Positions 16,914 to 24,529 of a stretch of 53,174 bases of DNA are shown here, in pieces; positions within the stretch are counted from its first letter, which is position 1; each line of letters starts with the position of its first letter. Under the pieces are notes generated by a model. That model had not been told where the DNA came from, searched no databases, and saw nothing but the letters and a program-made list of their open reading frames with translations. The stretch is taken from contig QZKA01000003.1 in assembly GCA_003598135.1 (NCBI GenBank), positions 1-53,174 of the forward strand. Direction: 5' to 3'. Position numbers and translations under genes: made by a program. The DNA is from Candidatus Omnitrophota bacterium (GTDB lineage Bacteria; Omnitrophota; Gorgyraeia; Gygaellales; Profunditerraquicolaceae).

Positions 16914-17660
16914 ATGAGAAAAGTAATCCGTCTGGGGTCTTTGGCGATAAGCTTGGTTTTGCTATTGTTTTTTCAGGTCCGGGCACAGGATTTAAAAGAA
17001 CCGCGTCTTATCACGGTGACAGGCGAAGCCGAGATTAAGGTGGCCCCTGATGAGGTCGTGCTTACCTTAGGCGTTGAGACGAATAACAAAGATATCAATA
17101 TTGCCAAGAGCGAGAATGACCTTAAGGTGCAGAAGATTATTGCTGTTGCAAAGAGATTGAAAATCGAGGAAAAACATATTCAAACCGACTATATCAACAT
17201 CGAGCCGCGGTATAAAGACCAGTGGGAAAACCGCGATTTTGTCGGGTATTTTGTGCGTAAAAACATCTCCATTACCTTAAGAGACACCTCTAAATTTGAA
17301 GAATTACTCAGCAGCGTGCTTGATGCGGGCGTAAACTATGTTCATGGTATAGATTTCCGGACCACAGAACTGAGGAAGCATAGGGATGAAGCGCGTGCAC
17401 TGGCCATCAAAGCAGCACAGGAAAAAGCCAATGACCTGGCAAAACAATTAAACCAGGCTGTCGGCAAGCCCTATAAAATCCAGGAAGGGATGTTTGGGTG
17501 GTGGTCAGGGTATTTTGGCGGCTGGGGCAGAGGGTATAGGGGGACGATGTCGCAGAATGTGGTGCAAAATGCCGGTGGTTCCGCTGAAGGAGGAAGCAGT
17601 ATTGCGCTTGGCCAGATTACCGTCAAGGCCCAGATTACGGTAAGCTTTGAGCTGGAATAA
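16914..17660 (+). CDS. Exported SIMPL-domain (DUF541) protein
   Basis: 248 residues: signal peptide ~1-24 (after QVRAQ), then the SIMPL domain starting ITVTGEAEIKVAPDEVVLTLGVET, with the usual KIIAVAKRL and DIQ/T-type strand repeats and a C-terminal ITVKAQITVSFEL. A Gly/Trp-rich loop (GWWSGYFGGWGRGYRG, near residues 190-205) is unusual in sequence but sits where this family has a variable linker. Periplasmic or outer-membrane proteins of this family form ring-like oligomers; function is poorly known. Thirteen bases after the preceding gene, with Shine-Dalgarno aaggagg. Confidence 0.85.
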   Translation: MRKVIRLGSLAISLVLLLFFQVRAQDLKEPRLITVTGEAEIKVAPDEVVLTLGVETNNKDINIAKSENDLKVQKIIAVAKRLKIEEKHIQTDYINIEPRYKDQWENRDFVGYFVRKNISITLRDTSKFEELLSSVLDAGVNYVHGIDFRTTELRKHRDEARALAIKAAQEKANDLAKQLNQAVGKPYKIQEGMFGWWSGYFGGWGRGYRGTMSQNVVQNAGGSAEGGSSIALGQITVKAQITVSFELE

Positions 17661-17750
17661 TCAGGCGTTCAACTACAACAGTAGGCTTTTGGGGCTGCCA
17701 CGGTGCGTACCGAAGCTTTCGGTTCATACTAGAAAAAGAGAAGGATTCTA

Positions 17751-18492
17751 ATGAAACGGTTTTTTGGTTGGCAGATAATTTTTGCTTTAATTTTGATTGC
17801 TCTCTCCGTAACTTTTACTTTATTCATTATTTGATCTTTAGAGACTTGCACCATATCTTTCTTTATCTCATCGGCGATATCGCATTTCTATTCCTGGACG
17901 TTTTAATAGTAATGTTGGTTCTGCATCGTCTGCTTGTGTTTAGAGAAAGGCAGACAATCTTCAAGAAACTCAATATGGTGATAGGAACATTTTTTAGCGA
18001 GGTAGGTACAGAGCTTATAAAAAATGTTCTCTCTTTGACCCGGAATTAGCTAATATCGGATCACAGCTCGTCATCACAAAAGATTGGAAGGATAAAGAGT
18101 TTATAAGAGTGCGTAAAAACATAAAGGGCCATGAAAGCAACATAAATAGTAAAAGAAGTAGCCTTACTGAAGTAAAAGATTTCTTGGTAGGCAAGAGACC
18201 ATTTTTACTTAATCTTCTTGAGAATTCTAACCTGCTTGAACATGAATCGTTCACGGAGTTATTATGGGCGGTTTTCCACTTGACCGATGAATTAGCACAC
18301 AGGCGCGATTTAGCGAAACTGCCGGATACTGATTATCAGCACTTGTCAGGAGATATAAAAAGGGCATATCAGCATTTGATTTTACAGTGGTTGGATTATA
18401 TGAAGCACTTAAAGCAGGATTACCCGTATCTTTTTTCATTGGCAATGCGGACAAGTCCTTTTGATACAAATGCTTCGGTAGAAGTTAAATAA
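17751..18492 (+). pseudogene. Membrane protein gene broken by two homopolymer frameshifts
   Basis: Three frames join into one ~245-residue protein. ATG 17751 starts a membrane segment (MKRFFGWQIIFALILIALS). The frame slips at the T-run 17813-17816, after which frame two gives HYLIFRDLHHIFLYLIGDIAFLF. It slips again at the A-run near 18019-18025, after which frame three gives SLFDPELANIGSQLVITKDW and continues to the stop at 18492. Each slip equals loss of one base. The intact protein would have two N-terminal membrane segments and a cytoplasmic helical domain rich in Leu/Glu, resembling a conserved uncharacterised family. No known function. Confidence 0.75.
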
Positions 18493-18518
18493 ATAATAAT
18501 CAGGATAGGAGATGTGGG

Positions 18519-18647
18519 GTGGCAAAGGTTAAGCGCATTGGGGAAGTATATAAATGCGAGGTCTGCGGAAATATCATAGAGGTCAAAGAGGTTGGTGGTG
18601 GAGAATTAGCATGTTGCCAGAAACCAATGACAAAAATGAGCGGTTAA
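18519..18647 (+). CDS. Desulforedoxin / N-terminal desulfoferrodoxin-like iron protein
   Basis: A 42-residue gene starting with GTG, with taggag about 8 bases upstream. The sequence has [16 protein letters not shown] and [11 protein letters not shown], that is CxxC followed by CC, the four ligands of a desulforedoxin Fe(SCys)4 centre. This equals domain I of desulfoferrodoxin without the superoxide-reducing domain. It should be a small electron carrier. Lies 22 bases before the ferritin-like gene, so the pair probably acts in iron or peroxide handling. Confidence 0.82.
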   Translation: MAKVKRIGEVYKCEVCGNIIEVKEVGGGELACCQKPMTKMSG

Positions 18648-18669
18648 TACAACCAAACGGAGGAAACTA

Positions 18670-19155
18670 ATGGGTACCAAAGCAAGAGAGTTAGTCGGTG
18701 CGGAGGTAAAGAAGATCGTTGCGTTATTAAACAAGGCGTTTGCCGATGAGTGGCTAGCGTATTATCAGTATTGGGTAGGCGCCAGGATAGCACGCGGCCA
18801 TATGCGCGGGGCAGTCGTTGCAGAGCTTGAGCAGCACGCAGGAGAAGAGCTCAAGCATGCAGGTATGCTCACTGAGAGGATTATTCAATTAGGCGGGACA
18901 CCTGTGTTAAAGCCCGAGGACTGGTATAAAGAGACGAATTGCGGCTATGATGCGCCAGAAGACCCTTCAGTGAAAGCCCTCTTAAAGCAGAACATCAAAG
19001 GCGAACAATGCGCCATTGATGTGTATAAAAAGCTCTCAGATGCAGTCAAAGACAAAGACGTAGTCACGTATCATCTTGCGCTTGAGATCATGGCGGACGA
19101 AATCGAACACGAAGAAGACCTAGAGGCGCTATTGGAGGATATGACGCAGCGTTGA
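18670..19155 (+). CDS. Ferritin-like / bacterioferritin-type di-iron protein
   Basis: 161 residues predicted as a four-helix bundle. Di-iron ligand positions visible: Glu in NKAFADEWLAYYQYW (helix A), EExxH in GEELKHAGM (helix B), Glu in KGEQCAID (helix C) and ExxH in DEIEHEEDLE (helix D), matching ferritin/Dps-like families. CG near NCGYD resembles Cys-containing Dps-like proteins (DPSL). Likely stores iron or consumes peroxide in the cytoplasm, with the upstream desulforedoxin as candidate electron donor. Start has ggagg 8 bases upstream. Confidence 0.85.
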   Translation: MGTKARELVGAEVKKIVALLNKAFADEWLAYYQYWVGARIARGHMRGAVVAELEQHAGEELKHAGMLTERIIQLGGTPVLKPEDWYKETNCGYDAPEDPSVKALLKQNIKGEQCAIDVYKKLSDAVKDKDVVTYHLALEIMADEIEHEEDLEALLEDMTQR

Positions 19156-19245
19156 AGATTCATGAGGCACATGACCCATGATGCCTTAAAAAATGCATCT
19201 TCAACCTTCTTGGTGGCTATGTTGGTCCTAGAAAGGGCTATCTGA

Positions 19246-19671
19246 ATGCTTAGACGCAAAGAAAAAAAATGTCTAACCTGCACGCAGCGCAAAAATTGCG
19301 ATGATTCTTTTGTCTCTTGGGTTTTTTTTATCATCGGCATTGTAGCAACTGTTGCTATTCGCGTTGTCACTGTCTTGATGAATATCCATCCTGTGTACGG
19401 AAAAATATCCTGGTATATCGGAGTCGTCGGTTTTCTAATTTTCTTTATTTATAAATTTAATGTAAACAGGTCATTAGCGAAAATTATTCAAAACGGAAAT
19501 CTTATTGAAAAATTAAACGCGCAAAGGTCTCTTACGAGTCAGGAGTATAATCTTATTGCCGAAATCCTCTGTAATCTTAAATCGGAAAAAGAACGGATAA
19601 ATTATTTCTTTATATTCGCGGTATCGGCCGTGGCGCTGCTTTTTGCGATATATTTTGATGTTATTAAATAA
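19246..19671 (+). CDS. Small membrane protein with N-terminal Cys motif
   Basis: 141 residues. The cytoplasmic N-terminus has C9-x2-C12 and C18 within KKCLTCTQRKNC, then three hydrophobic segments (about 25-46, 53-70, 118-138) and a charged stretch between the second and third. Homologues occur next to ferritin-like genes in other anaerobes as I recall them, but no function is known to me. The cysteines could bind iron or zinc. Weak Shine-Dalgarno. The preceding 90 bases contain only a short 27-codon frame and a possible hairpin. Confidence 0.6.
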   Translation: MLRRKEKKCLTCTQRKNCDDSFVSWVFFIIGIVATVAIRVVTVLMNIHPVYGKISWYIGVVGFLIFFIYKFNVNRSLAKIIQNGNLIEKLNAQRSLTSQEYNLIAEILCNLKSEKERINYFFIFAVSAVALLFAIYFDVIK

Positions 19672-19676
19672 AAAAT

Positions 19677-19704
19677 TTGCACACTAAAATTAGTATGCTA
19701 TAAG
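19677..19704 (+). promoter_or_regulatory. Promoter with extended -10
   Basis: TTGCAC (19677-19682), 16-base spacer, TATAAG (19699-19704) preceded by TGc. The spacer holds the small inverted repeat ACTAA-aa-TTAGT. A second candidate, TGT-TACTAT, ends at 19801. Both point to the methyltransferase at 19969, leaving a long 5' leader. Confidence 0.5.
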
Positions 19705-19908
19705 ATAGCCATGTATTCGTTTTTGTATTCTGCTAGGCCCTTCTAGTTATAAAACACGCCAGCCTATTTTAATTTATATCAACCTTATTTTGTGTTACTA
19801 TATACCATATAGGTAAGAAAGTTTATCTTAACTATTGGGGCTGATCGATGGACGCAGTATTATACACCTATCTTAAATGATCTAAATAACACTTGGTGAA
19901 TGATGTAC

Positions 19909-19957
19909 CCGGCGCTTATGAGGAATTGCGCCGGTGTTGCCTTTCTAGGCAAGGAGG
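19909..19957 (+). promoter_or_regulatory. Two hairpins in the leader just before a ribosome binding site
   Basis: CCGGCGC (19909-19915) pairs with GCGCCGG (19928-19934). TTGCCT (19937-19942) pairs with AGGCAA (19947-19952), and the second arm abuts the Shine-Dalgarno AAGGAGG (19951-19957). Folding of the second hairpin would partly cover the ribosome site of the methyltransferase. The rest of 19672-19968 shows promoters but no gene. Confidence 0.45.
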
Positions 19958-19968
19958 AGTAAATAGAA

Positions 19969-20730
19969 ATGAAACAATGGTATGAGTCATTATTTGAGAA
20001 TTATGCTCACAAATACGACAAGGAATGTTTTGTTCAAGGAACTATCGGCGAATGCGATTTTCTGGAACAGGAGCTAAATCGCGATAAATCCTTAAAAGTT
20101 ATCGATATCGGCTGTGGCACCGGCCGTCATGCGATTGAACTGACAAAGAGGGGATATAATGTGACCGGTATTGATCTTTCCGAGAATCAGATCAAAAGGG
20201 CAAGGGAAAAGGCACAAGAGACAGGGGTGACTATCGACTTCCAAACACAAGATGCCCGCAATCTTCCGTTTGACGGTGAATTTGATCTGGCAATTATGCT
20301 CTGCGAAGGCGGGTTTTCTCTTATGGAAACAGATGAGATGAACTTTGAGATCCTCAAGAATGCAACGAAAGCGCTTAAAAGTAAAGGCAAGTTTATTTTC
20401 ACCACATTAAACGGATTGTTCCCGCTGTTTCATTCTGTCAATGAATTCTATGAGTCGGCGCAGAAAGAAGGCCAGTCCCAGTGTAAGGAGTGCTCCTTTG
20501 ATCTGATGACTTTCCGTGATTATAACACCGCTGTTATTGAGGACGACTCCGGCAACAAAAGGGAGCTTAAGTGCAACGAGCGTTATTACGTGCCCAGCGA
20601 GATCACGTGGCTTTTAAAGACGCTCGGATTCAAAAGGATCGACATCTTTGGCGCGAAGCTCGGAGAATTTTCCCGGAACGATAAGCTGACCACCGAAGAT
20701 TTTGAAATGCTTGTGGTCGCGGAAAAATGA
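19969..20730 (+). CDS. Class I SAM-dependent methyltransferase
   Basis: 253 residues. Motif I VIDIGCGTGRHAIEL (~residues 44-58), post-motif GIDLSENQIKRARE and motif II-like DLAIMLCEGGFSLM fit a class I fold with complete SAM site. The C-terminal half has PSEITWLLKTLGFKRIDIFGAKLGEFSRND, as in small-molecule methyltransferases related to UbiE/YcgJ. Substrate unknown. It sits between an iron/stress group and the arsenic island, and its transcript carries a structured leader. Its stop overlaps an ATG by 4 bases (ATGA). Confidence 0.85.
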   Translation: MKQWYESLFENYAHKYDKECFVQGTIGECDFLEQELNRDKSLKVIDIGCGTGRHAIELTKRGYNVTGIDLSENQIKRAREKAQETGVTIDFQTQDARNLPFDGEFDLAIMLCEGGFSLMETDEMNFEILKNATKALKSKGKFIFTTLNGLFPLFHSVNEFYESAQKEGQSQCKECSFDLMTFRDYNTAVIEDDSGNKRELKCNERYYVPSEITWLLKTLGFKRIDIFGAKLGEFSRNDKLTTEDFEMLVVAEK

Positions 20731-20789
20731 AAGAAGATGAGAAAAGAGTTTTCATAAGGACTTTCGGCTGGCCGTTGTCCACCTTATAG
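20727..20789 (+). pseudogene. Short ORF resembling the N-terminus of a MiaB-type methylthiotransferase
   Basis: Twenty codons beginning in the ATGA overlap of the preceding stop and ending at TAG 20787. The segment KRVFIRTFG looks like the first strand of MiaB/RimO/MtaB enzymes (xVxIxTFGCQxN) but W follows where the cluster-binding Cys is expected, and nothing further of the family is found. It may be a relic or chance. The rest of 20790-20884 shows no gene. Confidence 0.3.
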
Positions 20790-20884
20790 ACGCACGATGG
20801 CGAGCTTGGCGGAGGCGTTAGTGGGGGAGGATTGATATCCATATGGATGGTGAATCAAAACTTGTTCAATCGCATAGAATTTAA

Positions 20885-20927
20885 TTGACAGGATATTTTT
20901 TTACCCCTATAATGCATATATATGCAT
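20885..20927 (+). promoter_or_regulatory. Consensus sigma-70 promoter overlapped by a palindromic operator
   Basis: TTGACA (20885-20890), exactly 17 bases, TATAAT (20908-20913): both hexamers perfect. The perfect 16-bp palindrome ATGCATATATATGCAT (20912-20927) covers the end of the -10 and the expected start site near 20920. A repressor bound there would block transcription of the whole arsenic/metal operon; the DUF134 protein encoded next is the obvious candidate. Confidence 0.8.
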
Positions 20928-20943
20928 AACTGGGAGCGATAAG

Positions 20944-21249
20944 ATGAGGCCTAAAAAGACAAGATGGGTGACATGCGAGCCGGGTGAGAGGTGTTTTCGA
21001 CCTCAGTGTAACCCTCGGGATGGGCTAGAAGGTGTTATCCTTAGTCTGGATGAGTTTGAAGCCATGCGCCTAGCGTATTTGGAAAGCTATGACCAGAAAA
21101 AAATGGCAAAACAGATGAAGATTCATCAGTCAACCATTTCAAGAATACTAAACTCGGCACATAAAAAAGTAACGGACGCGCTGGTAAACGTTAAGGCCAT
21201 AAGGATTGAGGGAGGATGTTGTACTATCGCGGGAAAGGCGGTTAAATAA
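20944..21249 (+). CDS. DUF134-family HTH regulator
   Basis: 101 residues. It opens MRPKKTRWV, then the conserved FRPQ...LEGVILSLDEFEAMRLAYLE of DUF134 proteins, and a sigma-70 region 4-like helix-turn-helix (KKMAKQMKIHQSTISRILNSAHKKVTDAL, ~residues 52-80). GGCC and CEPGERC give cysteines (C16, C21, C26, C96, C97) that might sense metal or metalloid. As first gene of the operon behind a palindromic operator it probably represses its own transcription. Stop and next start overlap (TAATG). The ligand is not known. Confidence 0.85.
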   Translation: MRPKKTRWVTCEPGERCFRPQCNPRDGLEGVILSLDEFEAMRLAYLESYDQKKMAKQMKIHQSTISRILNSAHKKVTDALVNVKAIRIEGGCCTIAGKAVK

Positions 21250-22421
21250 TGAAAGACTGGAAGAAGTTTTTTTATATCGTAGCGGCGTTTTTGGCATGTT
21301 TTTATTTGCCTGTTGAAAATCTACGTTTCTCCAACGCTATCTTTGAGGCTCTTGCACTTGTGAAATGGTACGCTCGGGAGCATGTGCTTTTATGCCTTGT
21401 CCCGGCTTTCTTTATTGCCGGGGCGATTTCAGTTTTTGTCAGCCAGGCATCGGTAATGAAATATTTTGGCGCTAAAGCGAATAAATTTCTTTCCTATAGT
21501 GTGGCTTCGGTATCTGGTACGATATTAGCGGTTTGTTCCTGCACTGTTTTACCTTTATTCTCTGGTATATATAAAAGAGGCGCAGGGCTAGGCCCCGCAA
21601 TCGCTTTTTTGTATTCTGGGCCTGCGATAAATGTTTTAGCTATTATTCTAACGGCGCGGATTCTTGGTTGGCAGTTAGGGCTGGCAAGAGCCATAGGTGC
21701 TGTGGTTTTCAGTATTGTTATAGGATTGCTTATGCATCTTATTTTCTTAAAGGAAGAACGCGCGCGTCACGCAAATGGTGATCTTCAATTTGGTGAGGTC
21801 AAAGCATCCCGGCCGCTCTGGAAAGATATTGTTTACTTTTTCTCTATGGTCGCAATACTTGTTTTCGCCAACTGGGGCAGGCCTTTAGCGGGAGACACAG
21901 GGATTTGGAGTTTGATCTTCGCTTCAAAATGGTGGATCACCGGATTTTTCTTAATGGTTTTAGGGTTCGCTCTTTTTAGTTGGTTTAAGAAGGATGAACT
22001 AAAGGAATGGACTGGGGCGACGTGGGGTTTTGCGCTTCAGATACTGCCGCTTCTGTTGGGCGGAGTTTTGATTTCCGGATTCCTTTTGGGCAGGGTTGGT
22101 CATGAGGGCATTATTCCTTCACGCTGGGTCGAGATGCTTGTCGGAGGTAATTCATTTAGGGCGAACTTCTTTTCTTCAATTGTAGCGGCGTTTATGTATT
22201 TTGCTACCCTTACTGAGGTTCCTATTTTACAGGGGCTTATGGGCTCAGGCATGGGCAAAGGGCCTGCCTTAGCGCTGCTTTTAGCAGGACCGGCGTTAAG
22301 TTTACCCAGTATGTTGGTCATACGAGGGATAATCGGCATTAAGAAAACGGCCGTATATGTAGCTTTGGTTGTGGTTATGGCAACCATAAGCGGCATGATC
22401 TTCGGTGCGATTGTTAAATAA
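21249..22421 (+). CDS. ArsP-type (DUF318) permease
   Basis: 390 residues with about 10 transmembrane segments in two repeats. The signature CSCTVLPLFSGIYKRGAGLGPA contains C96 and C98, and the second half has the matching FLYSGPAIN / LTEVPI...GPALALLLAGPALSLP pattern of PF03773 permeases. ArsP members export trivalent organoarsenicals such as methylarsenite; other branches are uncharacterised and often paired with DUF134 regulators, as here. With arsM downstream, export of methylated trivalent arsenic is a reasonable but unproven role. Confidence 0.85.
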   Translation: MKDWKKFFYIVAAFLACFYLPVENLRFSNAIFEALALVKWYAREHVLLCLVPAFFIAGAISVFVSQASVMKYFGAKANKFLSYSVASVSGTILAVCSCTVLPLFSGIYKRGAGLGPAIAFLYSGPAINVLAIILTARILGWQLGLARAIGAVVFSIVIGLLMHLIFLKEERARHANGDLQFGEVKASRPLWKDIVYFFSMVAILVFANWGRPLAGDTGIWSLIFASKWWITGFFLMVLGFALFSWFKKDELKEWTGATWGFALQILPLLLGGVLISGFLLGRVGHEGIIPSRWVEMLVGGNSFRANFFSSIVAAFMYFATLTEVPILQGLMGSGMGKGPALALLLAGPALSLPSMLVIRGIIGIKKTAVYVALVVVMATISGMIFGAIVK

Positions 22422-22432
22422 ACAGAGGAATA

Positions 22433-23323
22433 ATGCATTCATATAAAGAAAACAATAAAGAGAGCCGGTTGATTATATCCGCAGGGCTTAATTTTGCCAC
22501 TACTGTGGTTCAGATTATCGGCGGAATTGTTTCAGGAAGTCTTTCGCTGATATCTGACGCACTGCATAATCTAAGCGATACTGTGGCTTTGGTTATCAGC
22601 CTTTTTGCGGTGCGGCTTGCTAAGCGTAAAAACACGGAAGGTAAAACTTTCGGCTATAAACGCGCTGAGATTTTAGCGGCGCTCTTTAACGCTTGTGTGC
22701 TCGTAGTGGTCTCGATATTCCTTTTCAAAGAGGCTATCGTTAGATTTACCCATCCGCAACCGATCAATAGCGTGCTTATGTTATCTGTTGCCGTTGTTGG
22801 ATTGATTGCGAATATTGTTTCTGTGCTTCTGCTTAAAGCGCATGCTCATGAGGATTTAAATGTGCGAGCCGCATATGTGCATCTATTTTCCGATTTTCTT
22901 TCTTCTATAGCGGTGATTATTGGGGCCTGCGCGATTTTTATATCTAAAGCCTATTGGATTGATCCTGCTTTAACAATTCTTATCGGGGTTTATGTACTGA
23001 AGGAAGGATACAAGATTATTGAAGAAAGCACGCGTATTCTCATGCAGCATGTTCCGAAAGGAATCAATTTAAGGGAAATTCAAACGCGGATAGAGGGCAT
23101 TGACGGAGTAAAAGACATTCACCACGCGCATTTGTGGGCAGTGACTGAACGGGATATTCATTTTGAGGCGCATATCAATGTTTCACGAGATATGCCTGTG
23201 AGTGAAACATGCCTTTTAATAAAACAAGTCGAAGAAGCGCTGAAGGAGAATTTTGCTATTACTCATGTAACTTTACAGATTGAATTTAATTCGTGCAAAG
23301 GAATTAGCCTGGTTAAAGTTTAA
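22433..23323 (+). CDS. Cation diffusion facilitator (zinc/cadmium exporter)
   Basis: 296 residues, six transmembrane segments and a ~85-residue cytoplasmic C-terminal domain. Both metal-site motifs are HxxxD: H45/D49 in DALHNLSD (TM2) and H150/D154 in HLFSD (TM5), the combination associated with Zn2+/Cd2+ transport. AHAHEDLN between TM4 and TM5 supplies a short His loop. It exchanges metal for protons at the inner membrane. Start has agagga upstream; 11 bases after the permease gene. Confidence 0.92.
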   Translation: MHSYKENNKESRLIISAGLNFATTVVQIIGGIVSGSLSLISDALHNLSDTVALVISLFAVRLAKRKNTEGKTFGYKRAEILAALFNACVLVVVSIFLFKEAIVRFTHPQPINSVLMLSVAVVGLIANIVSVLLLKAHAHEDLNVRAAYVHLFSDFLSSIAVIIGACAIFISKAYWIDPALTILIGVYVLKEGYKIIEESTRILMQHVPKGINLREIQTRIEGIDGVKDIHHAHLWAVTERDIHFEAHINVSRDMPVSETCLLIKQVEEALKENFAITHVTLQIEFNSCKGISLVKV

Positions 23324-23324
23324 T

Positions 23325-23489
23325 ATGGAGAAAAAGGAACTCATTAGCCTTAGTGAGGATGATCTGCTTAAAGTGGAGTAGATCGTTATCGATAGCGATA
23401 AGGAAGGTGCGCTAGATTTTGTCAAAGAGGTGATAAAGAAGCAAGTTGACAGAGAAAATGTCTCAAAAATGAAAAGGGAAGGGATATAA
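23325..23489 (+). pseudogene. Small charged ORF interrupted by an in-frame amber codon
   Basis: ATG 23325 to TAA 23487 is one frame of 54 codons with a single TAG at codon 19 (23379-23381). Translation on either side gives MEKKELISLSEDDLLKVE and IVIDSDKEGALDFVKEV..., an amphipathic helical Glu/Lys-rich protein that looks continuous, as if TAG replaced a Gln or Glu codon by one base change. It sits 1 base after the CDF gene and 1 base before arsM, fully within operon spacing. A product could be two peptides, a read-through protein or nothing. Confidence 0.55.
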
Positions 23490-23490
23490 A

Positions 23491-24273
23491 ATGAGAAACG
23501 AGGCGGATAAAATTAAAAAGATCGTTAGAGACGGCTACGCAAAAGCGTTGTCGCAGAAAAGTTCATGCTGTTCTTCAAGCTCGTGCTGTGGCGGTGTAAC
23601 GCAGGCGGACGATATCAGTAAAAAAGTTGGCTACAGCGATTCTGAAATGAATGCTGTCCCCGAAGGCGCGAATTTAGGTTTTGGTTGTGGCAATCCGGTT
23701 GCTCTTGCTTCGATAAAAGAGGGTGATGCCGTGCTTGATTTAGGAAGCGGAGCGGGTTTTGACGCATTTCTATCTGCTCAGCGTGTAGGTAAAACAGGCC
23801 GAGTTATCGGAGTTGACATGACGCCCGAGATGGTCGCTAAAGCCAAGGAAAATGCTAAGAAAGGCAACTATGCCAATGTGGAATTCCGTCTCGGTGAAAT
23901 CGAGAAATTACCTGTTGAGGATAGTTCTATTGATGTGATCATATCAAACTGTGTTATTAATCTGTCGCCTGATAAGGAGACGGTATTTAAAGAGGCATAT
24001 CGGGTTTTGAAGGCAGAAGGCCGACTAATGGTCTCAGATTTGGTGTTGGCAAAGGATCTGCCAAAGGAGATCAAAAACTCTGTTGAGGCGTATGTGGGGT
24101 GCCTTGCCGGTGCCATCAAGAAGGATGATTATTTGAGTTTTATTAAGCAGGCGGGATTTCAAGATATAAAGGTAATGAGCGAGTCAAGTTATCCGGTGGA
24201 CGCCATGTTTGAAAATTTTGAGAACGCTCAAGACGCGATAGTAAGTATAAAAGTTTCAGCGGTAAAAAAGTAA
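23491..24273 (+). CDS. arsM: Arsenite methyltransferase
   Basis: 260 residues. SAM motif I VLDLGSGAGFD (81-91) and motif VIGVDMTPEMV are clear. The three conserved arsenic-binding cysteines of ArsM are C66 (LGFGCGNP), C154 (SNCVINL) and C204 (VGCLAGA). An extra N-terminal Cys cluster (CC at 26-27, CC at 32-33 in a Ser-rich stretch) could bind metalloid. The enzyme methylates As(III) to mono-, di- and possibly trimethylarsenic in the cytoplasm. ArsP upstream and ACR3 downstream would export the products and unmodified arsenite. Confidence 0.94.
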   Translation: MRNEADKIKKIVRDGYAKALSQKSSCCSSSSCCGGVTQADDISKKVGYSDSEMNAVPEGANLGFGCGNPVALASIKEGDAVLDLGSGAGFDAFLSAQRVGKTGRVIGVDMTPEMVAKAKENAKKGNYANVEFRLGEIEKLPVEDSSIDVIISNCVINLSPDKETVFKEAYRVLKAEGRLMVSDLVLAKDLPKEIKNSVEAYVGCLAGAIKKDDYLSFIKQAGFQDIKVMSESSYPVDAMFENFENAQDAIVSIKVSAVKK

Positions 24274-24285
24274 CGGAGGATCAAG

Positions 24286-24519
24286 ATGAAAATTGAAATA
24301 TTAGGAGTTGGTTGCCCTAAATGCAAACAACTTACGGCTAATGCTGAGGCGGCCGTGAAAGAGTTAAATATTCAAGCTGAGATCGGTAAAGTCACGGATA
24401 TCGATAAGATTACGGAATACGGTGTGATGATGACGCCAGCCTTGGCCGTTGATGGCACGGTAGTTTCAGCAGGCAAGGTGTTGTCTAAAGACGAGATTAA
24501 GAAATTGATTTCTAAATAG
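24286..24519 (+). CDS. Mini-thioredoxin (redox-active disulfide protein 2 / ArsE-like)
   Basis: 77 residues with the thioredoxin-like start KIEILGVGCPKCKQL (C10, C13) and a cis-Pro region MTPALAVDG. This short glutaredoxin-like family often appears in ars operons and next to DUF318 permeases. Together with the ArsF- and ArsG-like genes that follow it matches the gene set named arsEFG in Shewanella, though I assign ArsE by context. It probably passes electrons between thiols. Shine-Dalgarno ggagga; 12 bases after arsM. Confidence 0.85.
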   Translation: MKIEILGVGCPKCKQLTANAEAAVKELNIQAEIGKVTDIDKITEYGVMMTPALAVDGTVVSAGKVLSKDEIKKLISK

Positions 24520-24529
24520 GAGGCGTTAA

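Noticed and set aside
17709-17724. ACCGAA-gct-TTCGGT hairpin after the SIMPL gene
   Set aside because: No T run follows and the stem is short, so I do not call it a terminator.
19162-19245. 27-codon ORF beginning MRHMTHDALKNASS, reminiscent of a rubrerythrin start
   Set aside because: Only about nine residues are suggestive and no di-iron motif follows; more likely leader sequence with a hairpin.
20630-20842. Minus-strand ORF opposite the methyltransferase end
   Set aside because: Pro-rich low-complexity translation, overlaps a real gene and has no ribosome site.
20790-20884. Gly-rich frame after the TAG at 20787
   Set aside because: No start codon with ribosome site and low-complexity sequence; not supported as a gene.
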